From NCBI GenBank assembly GCA_003454835.1, contig DMTA01000431.1:295-37765 (forward strand): a stretch of DNA of 37,471 nt, written 5' to 3'. The notes under the pieces were generated by a model. The model saw only the letters and a list, made by a program, of their open reading frames with translations. It was not told where the DNA came from and did not search any database. Position 1 is the first letter of the stretch; the number at the start of each line of letters is the position of its first letter. The translations under genes were made by a program, and so were the position numbers. This DNA comes from Achromobacter sp. (GTDB lineage: Bacteria > Pseudomonadota > Gammaproteobacteria > Burkholderiales > Burkholderiaceae_B). Of the stretch, positions 14,696 through 22,117 are shown piece by piece.

Positions 14696-15339
14696 TGCCG
14701 CTTATTTCCTTTCCCGACGTGCCGGCGAGTCCTGGCGTCCCCGCAGTCTTTCGCGATGTCGTTGCTCCGTCATTGTTTGCATCGGCTGACGTCGGGGTTG
14801 ACGGCTTGGCCGATTGGAACTCCAGCGCTCCACGCTGGGGAGTGTATGGCGAAGACGGGCAGCCGGTGCTGCTGTTCGACACGTTTCTGAGCGTCAATTT
14901 TGATCGTGCAAGCACGATATCAAGCTTCCCTTTGGAACAAGGGGGATTCTCTTCGTTCAACAAGGTCGTTGGCCCGTACCAGGCGCTCATCAAGCTGGCG
15001 CATGCCGGCGACCAGACGACGCGCAGACAAATGCTGTCCGTCCTGGAACGGATCGCCAGCGGCACTGAGTTGTATTCGTTGGCGACGCCCGAAATTGTCT
15101 ATCTGTCGGCAAGCTTGGGGAAGTATCTGTACAACCGGAGCGCCAGTGGTGGTTCCAGTCTGCTGATGGTCGAGCTGACGTTCAACGAAGTGAGGCAGAC
15201 GGCAGAGTTTCGGTCAACAGCGCAGCGCGAGCCCAGTGGCGCAGATCAGGAGAGCGGTGGCCAGGTGCAGGTGTTCAAGATCGATCCTTATCCCACGCGA
15301 GACCAGAACATGGTGGGAGAACTGGAGCCAATTCAATGA
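14695..15339 (+). CDS. Baseplate/distal tail protein (Dit-like, function inferred)
   Basis: A 214-aa protein whose ATG overlaps the tape measure stop (TGATG). The core ISSFPLEQGGFSSFNKVVGP, a following TRRQMLSVLERIASG, then LYSLATPEIVYLSASLGKYL and LLMVELTFNEVRQT recur in proteins at this position in simple contractile-tail phages. There they link tube to baseplate hub (distal-tail role). The C-terminal ~40 residues are polar and end YPTRDQNMVGELEPIQ. I infer the role from gene order and this pattern, not from a named domain. Confidence 0.6.
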   Translation: MPLISFPDVPASPGVPAVFRDVVAPSLFASADVGVDGLADWNSSAPRWGVYGEDGQPVLLFDTFLSVNFDRASTISSFPLEQGGFSSFNKVVGPYQALIKLAHAGDQTTRRQMLSVLERIASGTELYSLATPEIVYLSASLGKYLYNRSASGGSSLLMVELTFNEVRQTAEFRSTAQREPSGADQESGGQVQVFKIDPYPTRDQNMVGELEPIQ

Positions 15340-15635
15340 AAGGTATTCCTCTGAAACCGGTGCCGTCGCAAACACTCAGTGTCTTGCTAAACGGGCAGAA
15401 CTGTCAGATCTCCGTCTTCCAGAAGAGCACGGGTGTCTATCTTGATCTTTACCTCAACAATTCGCCAATCGTCTCGGCGGTGCTTTGCCACGACAGGGTG
15501 CGGCTGGTCCGTTCGGATTACCTGGGCTTTGTCGGTGATCTGACCTTTGTCGACACCCAGGGGCACGCAGATCCGGAGTACACCGGCTTGGGGTCGCGTT
15601 TCGTCCTGGCCTACATGGAACCGCTCGAGCTATGA
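15336..15635 (+). CDS. Baseplate plug protein (Pam3 gp18-like)
   Basis: A 99-aa protein overlapping its neighbour by ATGA. It closely follows the plug family pattern: KGIPLKPVPSQTLSVLLNGQ with CQISVFQKSTGVYLDLYLN, then RLVRSDYLGFVGDLTFVDTQ and DPEYTGLGSRFVLAYME. In the Pam3 structure this protein plugs the tube end at the baseplate hub. Its presence between the Dit-like and hub genes matches that phage's order. Both ends overlap neighbouring genes, showing a tight operon. Confidence 0.85.
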   Translation: MKGIPLKPVPSQTLSVLLNGQNCQISVFQKSTGVYLDLYLNNSPIVSAVLCHDRVRLVRSDYLGFVGDLTFVDTQGHADPEYTGLGSRFVLAYMEPLEL

Positions 15636-16495
15636 GCTTCGTCAAACGCAGCTTAGATGTGACGATCAGCCTTGGGAAGGGTGCGCTTGGCGACGAGCCG
15701 GGACCTGAGATGACGCTCAGCGGCTACCGGGTCTCAGTCGACACGCCGTCCAGCGTGTCCGCCGAAAGCACCGAGGTGAAGCTGAGCATTTACGGTTTGA
15801 ACCGGGAAATGATGAACCGGCTTACGACAGTAGGACCCAACATGAAAGAACGCCGGGGAATGAACGTCGTCAGAGTGATGGCCAGGAGCGGCTTGGACGT
15901 TCCTAATCTGGTCTACGAGGGGGACATAACTTCGGCATGGGCCGACTATGAAAAGGCCCCGGATGGCGTATTCAACGTCAGGGCCCAAGTGGCCGGCGCC
16001 AAAGAGTGCAAACCGGTGCCTCCCAGATCCTTTCCCGGCGCAACCGTCGCTCAAGAGGTCGCGAGAAAAATTGCGGCGTCGATGGGTTACGGCTTTGAGA
16101 AGTCGGGAAAGGACGTCGTCCTGGCAAACCCTTATTTTTGCGGGACGGATATGGACCAGCTGCGCAGTTGTGCGCAGGCGGCCCGCATCAGCTACACGAT
16201 CGACCGCGGCGTCGTGTCGGTCTGGCATGCAGACGGTTTCAGGGATGGCGATGTCTTGGACATTTCGCCGCAAACGGGGCTGATCGGCTACCCGACGTTC
16301 AACAGCTCCGGCGTCACGTTCACGACGGTCTACAACCCCCACCTTTCCGTCGGCAAGCGGGTGCTCCTCACCAGCTCGCTCCAACCCGCCCAAGGCGAAT
16401 GGATCATCACAAGCCTCGCCCACAAGCTGGAGGCGGAAGTCCCCGGCGGCGTGTGGCAGTCGACGGTCATGTGCAAAAGGAATCTTGATGGCTGA
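15632..16495 (+). CDS. Baseplate hub protein
   Basis: A 287-aa protein in the hub position, between plug and spike. It begins MSFVKRSLDVTISLGKG and continues with beta-rich repeats (STEVKLSIYGLNREMMNRL, VVRVMARSG, LVYEGDITSAWADY). It then has a small helical insert (GATVAQEVARKIAASMGYGF) and a C-terminal barrel (VTFTTVYNPHLSVGKRVLL, EWIITSLAHKLEAEVPGG). This is the layout of gp27/gp44/gpD-type trimeric hubs that carry the spike. It overlaps the plug gene by four bases and the spike gene by eight. Confidence 0.82.
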   Translation: MSFVKRSLDVTISLGKGALGDEPGPEMTLSGYRVSVDTPSSVSAESTEVKLSIYGLNREMMNRLTTVGPNMKERRGMNVVRVMARSGLDVPNLVYEGDITSAWADYEKAPDGVFNVRAQVAGAKECKPVPPRSFPGATVAQEVARKIAASMGYGFEKSGKDVVLANPYFCGTDMDQLRSCAQAARISYTIDRGVVSVWHADGFRDGDVLDISPQTGLIGYPTFNSSGVTFTTVYNPHLSVGKRVLLTSSLQPAQGEWIITSLAHKLEAEVPGGVWQSTVMCKRNLDG

Positions 16496-17219
16496 GCAAT
16501 ACGGATACGCAGGCCTGGCGCAAGCCGGTCAGGGCGACAGCGAGTACGGTGCGCTGCAGTTCCTGATCAGCCAGGCCCTGCTGCGCCTGAACACGGCAAC
16601 GCTGGTCAAGGTGGTCTCGGTGACCAATGCGGGCGGGCTGTCGCCGGTGGGTTTCGTGGACGTGCAGCCGCTCGTCAACCAGCTCGACGGCGCTGGCAAC
16701 GCCGTGCCGCATGGCGTGCTGTTCCGCGTTCCGTACTTCCGCCTGCAGGGTGGCGCGGACGCGATCATCCTGGACCCCAAAGCCGGGGATATCGGCATGG
16801 CGGCCTTTGCTAACCGGGACATCTCCGGCGTGAAGGCCGCCAAGGCGCAGAGCAATCCCGGCTCCTGGCGGTCGCACGACATGGCTGATGGCCTGTATTT
16901 CGGCGGCCTGCTGAACGGCGCGCCGGTTCAGTACGTGCAATTCACGACCGAGGGCATCAATGTGGTGTCGCCGACGAAGGTGACGGTCACGTCGCCGGAC
17001 ATCGAATTGGACGCCAGCACGCAATGCGCGATCAACGCGCCGCAGATCGTGCTGAACGGCACGGTGCGGCAGGGAGCCGGATCCTTCGGCGGCACGTCGA
17101 CCTGGCAGGGCGACATGAACACGCTTGGAACGCTGCGCAACAACGGCAAGGACGTGGGAAGCACCCACACCCATTCCGGCGTGCAAGGCGGGCCATCCAA
17201 CACGGGAGCGCCCAATTGA
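16488..17219 (+). CDS. Membrane-puncturing spike protein (Gp138-like)
   Basis: A 243-aa central spike. The N-terminal OB-fold region contains LNTATLVKVVSVTNAGGLSP, VGFVDVQPLVNQLDG and IILDPKAGDIGMAAF, all typical of the Gp138 N-terminal domain. A beta-helical stem follows (GINVVSPTKVTVTSPDIEL, APQIVLNGTVRQ). The tip ends GSTHTHSGVQGGPSNTGAPN; the HTH histidines recall the metal-binding HxH tip of other spikes. ATG 16488 is preferred over TTG 16485 because AAGGA lies six bases upstream. In a tailocin this trimer would open the outer membrane when the sheath contracts. Confidence 0.88.
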   Translation: MAEQYGYAGLAQAGQGDSEYGALQFLISQALLRLNTATLVKVVSVTNAGGLSPVGFVDVQPLVNQLDGAGNAVPHGVLFRVPYFRLQGGADAIILDPKAGDIGMAAFANRDISGVKAAKAQSNPGSWRSHDMADGLYFGGLLNGAPVQYVQFTTEGINVVSPTKVTVTSPDIELDASTQCAINAPQIVLNGTVRQGAGSFGGTSTWQGDMNTLGTLRNNGKDVGSTHTHSGVQGGPSNTGAPN

Positions 17220-17566
17220 ACACACTACTGCTGGACCGGACCGCGTGGGACCTGGTGCTCGACGCGGCCGGCAACATCGCGATGGCCTCCGATCCCTACG
17301 CCGTCGCGCAGGACGTGGCCAGCGCCATCAAGCTGTTCCGCGGCGAGCTCTTCTACGACACGAATCCGGGCGTTCCGTACTGGGAGGAATTCCTGGGACA
17401 CCGGCCTGCGTTGTCGCTGGTGCGCGAGCACGTCCGGCGCGCCGCGCTGACGGTGCCGGGCGTGGCCGATGCCGTCTGCACCCTCACGTCCTTCTCTGAT
17501 CGGGCCCTGGCGGGCCACGTCGAAATCACCTTGCAAGACGGCACGACCCAAACCGTCAGCTTCTGA
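17216..17566 (+). CDS. Baseplate wedge protein, GPW/gp25-like
   Basis: A 116-aa protein starting at TTG 17216, overlapping the spike stop (TTGA), with GGGAG seven bases upstream. It reads LLLDRTAWDLVLDAAGNIAM, then DVASAIKLFRGELFYDTNPG, PYWEEFLGHRPALSLVREHV and TVPGVADAVCTL. The 'LFRGELFYDTNPGVPY' strand-turn and following helix resemble gp25/GPW wedge proteins, which join sheath to baseplate and start sheath assembly. The position just before the J/gp47 gene is the standard one. Confidence 0.75.
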   Translation: MNTLLLDRTAWDLVLDAAGNIAMASDPYAVAQDVASAIKLFRGELFYDTNPGVPYWEEFLGHRPALSLVREHVRRAALTVPGVADAVCTLTSFSDRALAGHVEITLQDGTTQTVSF

Positions 17567-17573
17567 GGAAACC

Positions 17574-18785
17574 ATGTCGAATATCTCTCACGTTCCGCGC
17601 GTGCAATTCACGCCGGAAGGACTGGTGCTGCCCAGCGAATCCGCGATCCTGGCCGGGGTTCAGTCGGACATGGACGCCGCGTTCGGCGGCGGACTGAACG
17701 ACGCCCTGGAAACACCGCAAGGGCAGTTGGCCTCCACCACGACCGCGATCATCGGCGACAAGAACAACGAGTTCGCAGCCTACGTGAACCAGGTCGATCC
17801 GGCGTTTGCCGCCGGGCGCATGCAGGACGCCATCGGGCGGATCTATTTTCTGGACCGCAAGCCCGGCTTGCCCACGGCCGTCATTGCGACGTGCACCGGC
17901 CTTACTGGCGTGACCATCCCGGTGGGCGCGCGGGCAGAAGCTCTGGATGGGCATCTGTACCTGTGCACGCAGGCCGGCACGATCCCGGCCAGCGGCCGCA
18001 TCGACCTTCCGTTCGCCTGCTCGGTCAATGGGCCGGTGGATTGTGCGCCGGGCGCGTTGAACCGGATCTATCAGGCCATTCCCGGCTGGGATTCGATATC
18101 GAACGCCGATGCCGGGACGGTGGGCGCCCACGTGGAAAGCCGCGCGGAATTCGAAGCGCGCCGGCGTCAGTCGGTGGCGCTGAACGCGCGCGGATCGGTT
18201 CCGGCGCTCTACGCCAACGTCGCCAACGTCGAGGGCGTCATCGATGCCTACGTCACCGAGAACACCCAATCAACGCCGAAAGCGGTCGGCGGCGTGGTCT
18301 TGAAGCCGCACTCGATCTGGGTGGCGGTGGCGGGCGGCGAGGCGGCGGACATCGCCGATGCGATCTGGCGCAAGAAAAGCAACGGCGCCGACTACAACGG
18401 CAACACGTCGTACACGGTCGAGGACCGGGAGGGATATTCCTATCCCTATCCCTCGTATGTCGTGCAGTGGGAAACCCCTGCCGCTCTGCCGGTGCGCTTC
18501 GCGGTGCAGTTGGCGGATAACCCGGCACTGCCGTCGGACATCGTTGCCCTGACCCGGCAGGCGATCATCAACGCCTTCAACGGTGGGGATGGCGGCCAGC
18601 GGGCGCGCATCGGGTCGACGCTTTACGCCAGCCGGTTCTACGCGTCGATCTCGCAGCTGAGCCCGTCCGTGTCGATTCTGTCGCTGCTGCTGGGCACATC
18701 GACGCCGACCTCGGCCAGTCTGACGGTGCCCATCAACCGCCGGCCCACCGTCACGGCGGACGACATTTCGGTGACGCTGGTATGA
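17574..18785 (+). CDS. Baseplate wedge protein J (gp47 family)
   Basis: A 403-aa Baseplate_J/gp47-type protein, the main wedge that triggers contraction. Features are QFTPEGLVLPSESAILAGVQ with the DAALETPQG-like DALETPQGQLASTTT near the N-terminus, and ARRRQSVALNARGSVPALYA with NVANVEGVIDAYVTENTQS in the middle. The C-terminal barrel includes SASLTVPINRRPTVTADDIS. ATG 17574 has GAGGAA four bases upstream and lies eight bases after the previous stop. The preceding in-frame stretch belongs to the gp25-like gene in another frame. Confidence 0.9.
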   Translation: MSNISHVPRVQFTPEGLVLPSESAILAGVQSDMDAAFGGGLNDALETPQGQLASTTTAIIGDKNNEFAAYVNQVDPAFAAGRMQDAIGRIYFLDRKPGLPTAVIATCTGLTGVTIPVGARAEALDGHLYLCTQAGTIPASGRIDLPFACSVNGPVDCAPGALNRIYQAIPGWDSISNADAGTVGAHVESRAEFEARRRQSVALNARGSVPALYANVANVEGVIDAYVTENTQSTPKAVGGVVLKPHSIWVAVAGGEAADIADAIWRKKSNGADYNGNTSYTVEDREGYSYPYPSYVVQWETPAALPVRFAVQLADNPALPSDIVALTRQAIINAFNGGDGGQRARIGSTLYASRFYASISQLSPSVSILSLLLGTSTPTSASLTVPINRRPTVTADDISVTLV

Positions 18786-19456
18786 CGGTCGATCCCAAGC
18801 CCGGCCTGGTCGCCCGCACCCTCATCAGCCAGTACGCCAATAGCCCGACGCTCGTCCAGTTGATCAACAACATGGACGACTACATCAACCCGGACGCGGA
18901 TTTTGACGCGTTCTACGACTTCGTCTGGAACGTGGAAACGGCGCGGGGGTTCGGACTGGACATCTGGGGCAGGATTGTCGATATCGGTCGCATGCTGACC
19001 GTGCCGGGGGATGTTTCCTACCTGGGCTTTGACGAGGCGATCAGCTGGCGGCCGTTCAATCAGGCGCCGTTTTTCGCCGGCGTTCAAGCCACCCAGACCT
19101 ACCGCCTGGCCGACGACGCGTACCGCAAGCTCATCCTGGTGAAGGCGCTGGCGAACATCTCCGACTGCACCTCGGCCAGCCTGAACCGGCTGCTCTCCAA
19201 CCTCTTTGCCGGCCGCGGGCGCTGCTATGTGTCGGACACGGGGAACATGGAGTTCCGCTACGTGTTCGAGTTCGCGCTCGCACCCCATGAACTCGCCATC
19301 CTGACTCAATCGGGCGCGATCCCCAAGCCGGCGGCTGTCCAGGCCAACGTGCTGCAGGTCGACCTTCCAACCACCTTCGGATTCCGCGAGGCGCTGATGC
19401 AGCCTTTCGGATCCGGCGCATTTTTCACATCTTCGGGGCTTATCCATGCAAGCTAG
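18782..19456 (+). CDS. DUF2612 baseplate/tail protein (tail protein I-like role)
   Basis: A 224-aa DUF2612 protein. The typical opening is PKPGLVARTLISQYANSPTL followed by INNMDDYINPDADFDAFYD. Then come VWNVETARGFGLDIWGRIVD and the middle LADDAYRKLILVKALANISD. It replaces protein I/gp6-type wedges in simple contractile tails and attaches the fiber network. It overlaps the J gene by four bases (ATGA) and the fiber gene by eleven. Confidence 0.85.
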   Translation: MTVDPKPGLVARTLISQYANSPTLVQLINNMDDYINPDADFDAFYDFVWNVETARGFGLDIWGRIVDIGRMLTVPGDVSYLGFDEAISWRPFNQAPFFAGVQATQTYRLADDAYRKLILVKALANISDCTSASLNRLLSNLFAGRGRCYVSDTGNMEFRYVFEFALAPHELAILTQSGAIPKPAAVQANVLQVDLPTTFGFREALMQPFGSGAFFTSSGLIHAS

Positions 19457-20546
19457 CAATGCACCCAGCAAGTCCGCCGTGCCCTTCGCGCAGAGCGGCA
19501 CCAAGAACACCATTCCCGTCGCCTCGCAGATCGGCGTGACGCCCGGCGCAGCATCGTTTACCGACGGATTTCCGCCGCTGACCATGACGCCGCTGGCGGC
19601 GGGCGGCGTGCCGCCTTATGGCGCGGATTTCAATGGGATCCTCAATTTTCTGAGCGCCGCGACGCGATGGGGGCAGGCGGGCGCCGGCTATTCCTACGAC
19701 GCGCCCTTCAGCGCGGGCGCAGGCGGATACCCCAAGGGCGCCGTCCTGTTGAACGCCGCCCAGGACGGATTCTGGATCAATCTGGCTGACAACAACACCA
19801 CCGATCCCGATGCCGGGGGAGCGAATTGGACGCCGGCCTTCAATCAAGGAACCGTGGCGATCCCCGCCTTGTCCAACGCAAATGTCACGCTGACGCCCGC
19901 GCAGTTCGCAAAGCCGATCGTCGCGCTGTCCGGCACCCTGACCGGCAATGTCCAGGTGATTTTCCCCGCCAACAGACAACGTTGGCTGGTGGTCAACAAT
20001 GCCTCGGGCGCATTCAGCGTTACGTGCAAGACCGCAGCGGGGAGCGGCGTGGTGGTTCCCAACGGAAACTCGGCGCTGATTTTTGGCGACGGAACCGCCA
20101 TCCTGATGGTGACGGGAAACCAGGCCAGCGAGTCCGTGCAGGGCACATCGAAGATTGCGACCCAGACTCAGACCAACGCCGGCACGGACGACGCGACCGT
20201 CGTGACGCCGAAAAAGCTGCGCTTCGGCGTGTCGATGTCGCTGGGCGCGAACGGTTATCTGGCGCTTCCATCGTGGCTGGGCGGCGTGATCTTCCAATGG
20301 GGAAGAAGCACGATCGCCTTGAATACAACGTCGGGAAATTACTACACGGGAGGCGTCACCATCACGCTTCCCATTCCGTTCCCGAATCAGATCTACGGCG
20401 TTTTTCCCGCCATCCAGAACACCCCCAACGCGATGGATTCCATCAGTGTCGGCAGCATGGTGAATGGGTCGGTTTCGTTTGTGGGCTGCACCTCCGGTGA
20501 ATCCCAGCAGTCGCCGACTTGCTACTACTTCGCGATCGGGAATTGA
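19446..20546 (+). CDS. Tail fiber protein with Gp53-like C-terminal receptor-binding domain
   Basis: A 366-aa trimeric fiber, short for this class. The N-terminal adaptor (SKSAVPFAQSGTKNTIPVAS, TDGFPPLTMTPLAAGG, PYGADFNGILNFLS) is the usual attachment region of Burkholderiales fibers. A shaft segment TQTQTNAGTDDATVVTPKKL resembles phage_fiber_2 repeats. The C-terminal ~110 residues (GYLALPSWLGGVIFQWGR, TITLPIPFPNQIYGVFP) form a Gp53-like host-binding domain. This domain should set which strains are killed. No Tfa-like chaperone gene follows. A strong terminator closes the tail operon 18 bp downstream. Confidence 0.88.
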   Translation: MQASNAPSKSAVPFAQSGTKNTIPVASQIGVTPGAASFTDGFPPLTMTPLAAGGVPPYGADFNGILNFLSAATRWGQAGAGYSYDAPFSAGAGGYPKGAVLLNAAQDGFWINLADNNTTDPDAGGANWTPAFNQGTVAIPALSNANVTLTPAQFAKPIVALSGTLTGNVQVIFPANRQRWLVVNNASGAFSVTCKTAAGSGVVVPNGNSALIFGDGTAILMVTGNQASESVQGTSKIATQTQTNAGTDDATVVTPKKLRFGVSMSLGANGYLALPSWLGGVIFQWGRSTIALNTTSGNYYTGGVTITLPIPFPNQIYGVFPAIQNTPNAMDSISVGSMVNGSVSFVGCTSGESQQSPTCYYFAIGN

Positions 20547-20563
20547 CGCACGGGTAAGGATGC

Positions 20564-20588
20564 GACCCGCTTCGGCGGGTCTTTTTTT
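20564..20588 (+). terminator. Terminator after the tail fiber gene
   Basis: GACCCGC (20564-20570) pairs with GCGGGTC (20575-20581) around a TTCG tetraloop, followed by seven T residues. It separates structural genes from the lysis cassette, which may be made at a lower level or from antiterminated transcripts. Confidence 0.92.
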
Positions 20589-20631
20589 GCGTCCAACGGC
20601 GACGCGATGTTGCCGCTTCAAAGGAAACCTC

Positions 20632-20916
20632 ATGGCTCGCGAACCTCCGCCGGACGCCTTCATCAAGTCGCTGCACGCCCGGGTTGTGCAAATGGAGCAG
20701 GAAATGGCCCAGAACGCCGAAGCCACGTCCCGCAATACCGCCTCGATCGAGACGATCCGGCAGAACACGCAGGACATCGTCGATACGTTCCAGGCGCTGT
20801 CCGGCGGATTCAAGGTGCTGCAGGGGCTGGGCAAGGTGGCGAGGCCGCTGGCCTACCTCGTCGGGTTGGGCACCGCAATCATCACGGCGTATTCGGCATG
20901 GAGAGGAATCAGATGA
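20632..20916 (+). CDS. Holin-like membrane protein
   Basis: A 94-aa protein starting at ATG 20632 with AAGGA six bases upstream. Residues ~10-55 form a coiled coil (ARVVQMEQEMAQNAEATS, ASIETIRQNTQDIVDTFQ). One transmembrane helix follows near the C-terminus (VARPLAYLVGLGTAIITAYS) and the tail ends WRGIR. Coiled coil plus C-terminal anchor is common in small phage holins or holin-like proteins that sit directly upstream of the endolysin. The stop overlaps the endolysin ATG (ATGA). The role is inferred from topology and context. Confidence 0.68.
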   Translation: MAREPPPDAFIKSLHARVVQMEQEMAQNAEATSRNTASIETIRQNTQDIVDTFQALSGGFKVLQGLGKVARPLAYLVGLGTAIITAYSAWRGIR

Positions 20917-21407
20917 TCGGAAACAGCCTCAAGCGCAAGCTGCTGGCGGCGGGCGGCGCGGGCGCCATTGCGATCGCGGGCGTGCTGGTGGCGCACTTCG
21001 AGCCGGGCAAGGTGCGCGGCAGGCCCTACATTGATCCGGTTGGCGTGCTTACCGTGTGCGACGGCCATACGGGCCCGGACATCGATCCGGGTCGGATCTA
21101 TACGGACGCTCAATGTGATGCATGGCGCGAGGCCGATCTGGCGACGGCGGACGCGGCGGTGCGCCGGCTGATCACCGTGCCGCTGAATGACTGGCAGCGC
21201 GCCGCGCTGATTGACTTCACCTACAACCTTGGCGCCGGCAACCTCGCCTCATCGACCCTGCTGCGCAAGTTCAACGCACGGGATTACGTCGGCGGCTGCG
21301 CGGAGCTCAATCGCTGGATCAAGGGGCGTCAGGGCGGCATGCTGGTGACGTTGCCCGGCCTGGTGACCCGCCGGGAGGCCGACACATGGGTCTGCTTGCA
21401 GCACTGA
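20913..21407 (+). CDS. SAR endolysin (GH24 lysozyme)
   Basis: A 164-aa muramidase of the T4/P21 lysozyme family. An N-terminal weakly hydrophobic segment rich in Gly and Ala (LLAAGGAGAIAIAGVLVA, residues 10-27) after basic residues is a signal-anchor-release element, so export needs no holin pore. Catalytic Glu30, Asp41 and Thr47 form the E...D..T triad (EPGK...YIDPVGVLTVCDGH); the E-D spacing is two residues longer than the usual eight. Cys49 may take part in disulfide control. A YNLGAGNLASSTLLRKFN motif follows. AGAGGA precedes the ATG. It overlaps the holin by four bases and Rz by 22. Confidence 0.9.
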   Translation: MIGNSLKRKLLAAGGAGAIAIAGVLVAHFEPGKVRGRPYIDPVGVLTVCDGHTGPDIDPGRIYTDAQCDAWREADLATADAAVRRLITVPLNDWQRAALIDFTYNLGAGNLASSTLLRKFNARDYVGGCAELNRWIKGRQGGMLVTLPGLVTRREADTWVCLQH

Positions 21408-21796
21408 CGGGCTGGAAGGGCTACGCCGCGGCGGCTGTGGTTGGCGCCGTGACGGTGAGTCTCGCCAGCGCGGGGATCGCTTGGTACGGCCACAGCGAGC
21501 GAGAAGCCGGCCGGGCCGAGTGCCGGGAGGCTCATCGCGTAGCGGGTTTGGAGGAGTTCAAGTTGGAAGCCGAGCGCCTGACCGGGCTGTCTGGCGACCT
21601 GCAGGCCCGCATTGATCGGCTCGCCGCCGCGCGGCCCCACGTCATCCAGAGGTACACCCGTGAAGTTGTCAAAAGCGCTTTGCCTGCTGACTGCGTGCTC
21701 GACCCTGGCCGGGTGCGCGCTGCCAACGACGCCATCGACGCGGCCAACGCTGCCCGTCAATCTGAGCGCGCCTTGCCCGCCAGTGCCACGCCTTGA
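21386..21796 (+). CDS. Rz-like inner-membrane spanin
   Basis: A 136-aa i-spanin. Residues ~12-32 form one transmembrane helix (YAAAAVVGAVTVSLASAGIA), followed by a long charged periplasmic helical domain (EAHRVAGLEEFKLEAERLTG and on). The gene overlaps the endolysin at its start and contains the Rz1 gene in the +1 frame within its 3' part. Rz and Rz1 join inner and outer membranes and finish lysis of Gram-negative cells. Confidence 0.82.
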   Translation: MGLLAALTGWKGYAAAAVVGAVTVSLASAGIAWYGHSEREAGRAECREAHRVAGLEEFKLEAERLTGLSGDLQARIDRLAAARPHVIQRYTREVVKSALPADCVLDPGRVRAANDAIDAANAARQSERALPASATP

Positions 21797-21932
21797 ATCC
21801 TCGTCCTGGGACGACCTGGCGCAGGCGCATATGGCGCTGGCATTCCAGTACGCGGAGTGCGCCGCCCGACACCAAGGGGTGGTGAACGCATGGGCCGGAA
21901 AGAACGTCCCCCACCGCGGCGTCGCACCATGA
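21660..21932 (+). CDS. Rz1-like outer-membrane lipoprotein spanin
   Basis: A 90-aa o-spanin beginning at GTG 21660 with AGAGG seven bases upstream. The signal peptide KLSKALCLLTACSTLAGC ends in a lipobox (LAGC), followed by a Pro-rich mature part (ALPTTPSTRPTLPVNLSAP, CPPVP), both standard for Rz1. About half the gene lies inside Rz in another frame and it continues 136 bp beyond it. It is the last gene of the tail cluster. Confidence 0.85.
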   Translation: MKLSKALCLLTACSTLAGCALPTTPSTRPTLPVNLSAPCPPVPRLESSSWDDLAQAHMALAFQYAECAARHQGVVNAWAGKNVPHRGVAP

Positions 21933-21960
21933 AGATTGGGCCGCACGCCTCCCCAAAAAT

Positions 21961-21998
21961 AGAAATCTTCTGATGGGAGCGCCTCCCATCTCGTTTCT
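21961..21998. terminator. Hairpin at the right edge of the tail cluster
   Basis: GATGGGAG (21972-21979) pairs with CTCCCATC (21983-21990) around CGC, with flanking AGAAA and TTTCT also able to pair. It lies 29 bp after Rz1 and probably ends the lysis transcript. Confidence 0.6.
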
Positions 21999-22117
21999 AT
22001 ACTTCGTCCTCCGTGTGCAGGCTGATCCAGATTACCGGCTGCGCTTCTCCAGTAAACGTCAGTCTGGTCTGCAGCGGCGTGCCGCCGTGCTGGCGCTTTG
22101 CATTCTTGCCATTACCG

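Larger units (their letters stand above)
5984..21932. mobile_element. Phage-derived contractile tail cluster (tailocin-like), headless
   Basis: The cluster runs from the repressor to Rz1 and contains early control genes, a full contractile tail and baseplate set, and a complete lysis cassette. It lacks integrase, terminase, portal, scaffold and capsid genes. The tail genes start only about 290 bp after the last early gene. The operonic overlaps and intact reading frames throughout the tail module argue against random decay. Established R-type tailocins have this same make-up: regulator, tail, fiber, lysis, no head. A recently head-deleted prophage is the alternative. Confidence 0.8.

Noticed and set aside
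14695..15339. LysM-type baseplate protein
   Set aside because: The position would suit one, but no LysM repeat is visible; a Dit-like role fits the sequence pattern better.
19440..20834. 464-codon open frame on the minus strand
   Set aside because: It is the complement of the tail fiber gene and runs through its terminator; composition is not protein-like.
21933..22117. Right-hand att site of the cluster
   Set aside because: I found no direct repeat shared between 5552-5983 and this region by eye. A proper alignment might still reveal a short one.
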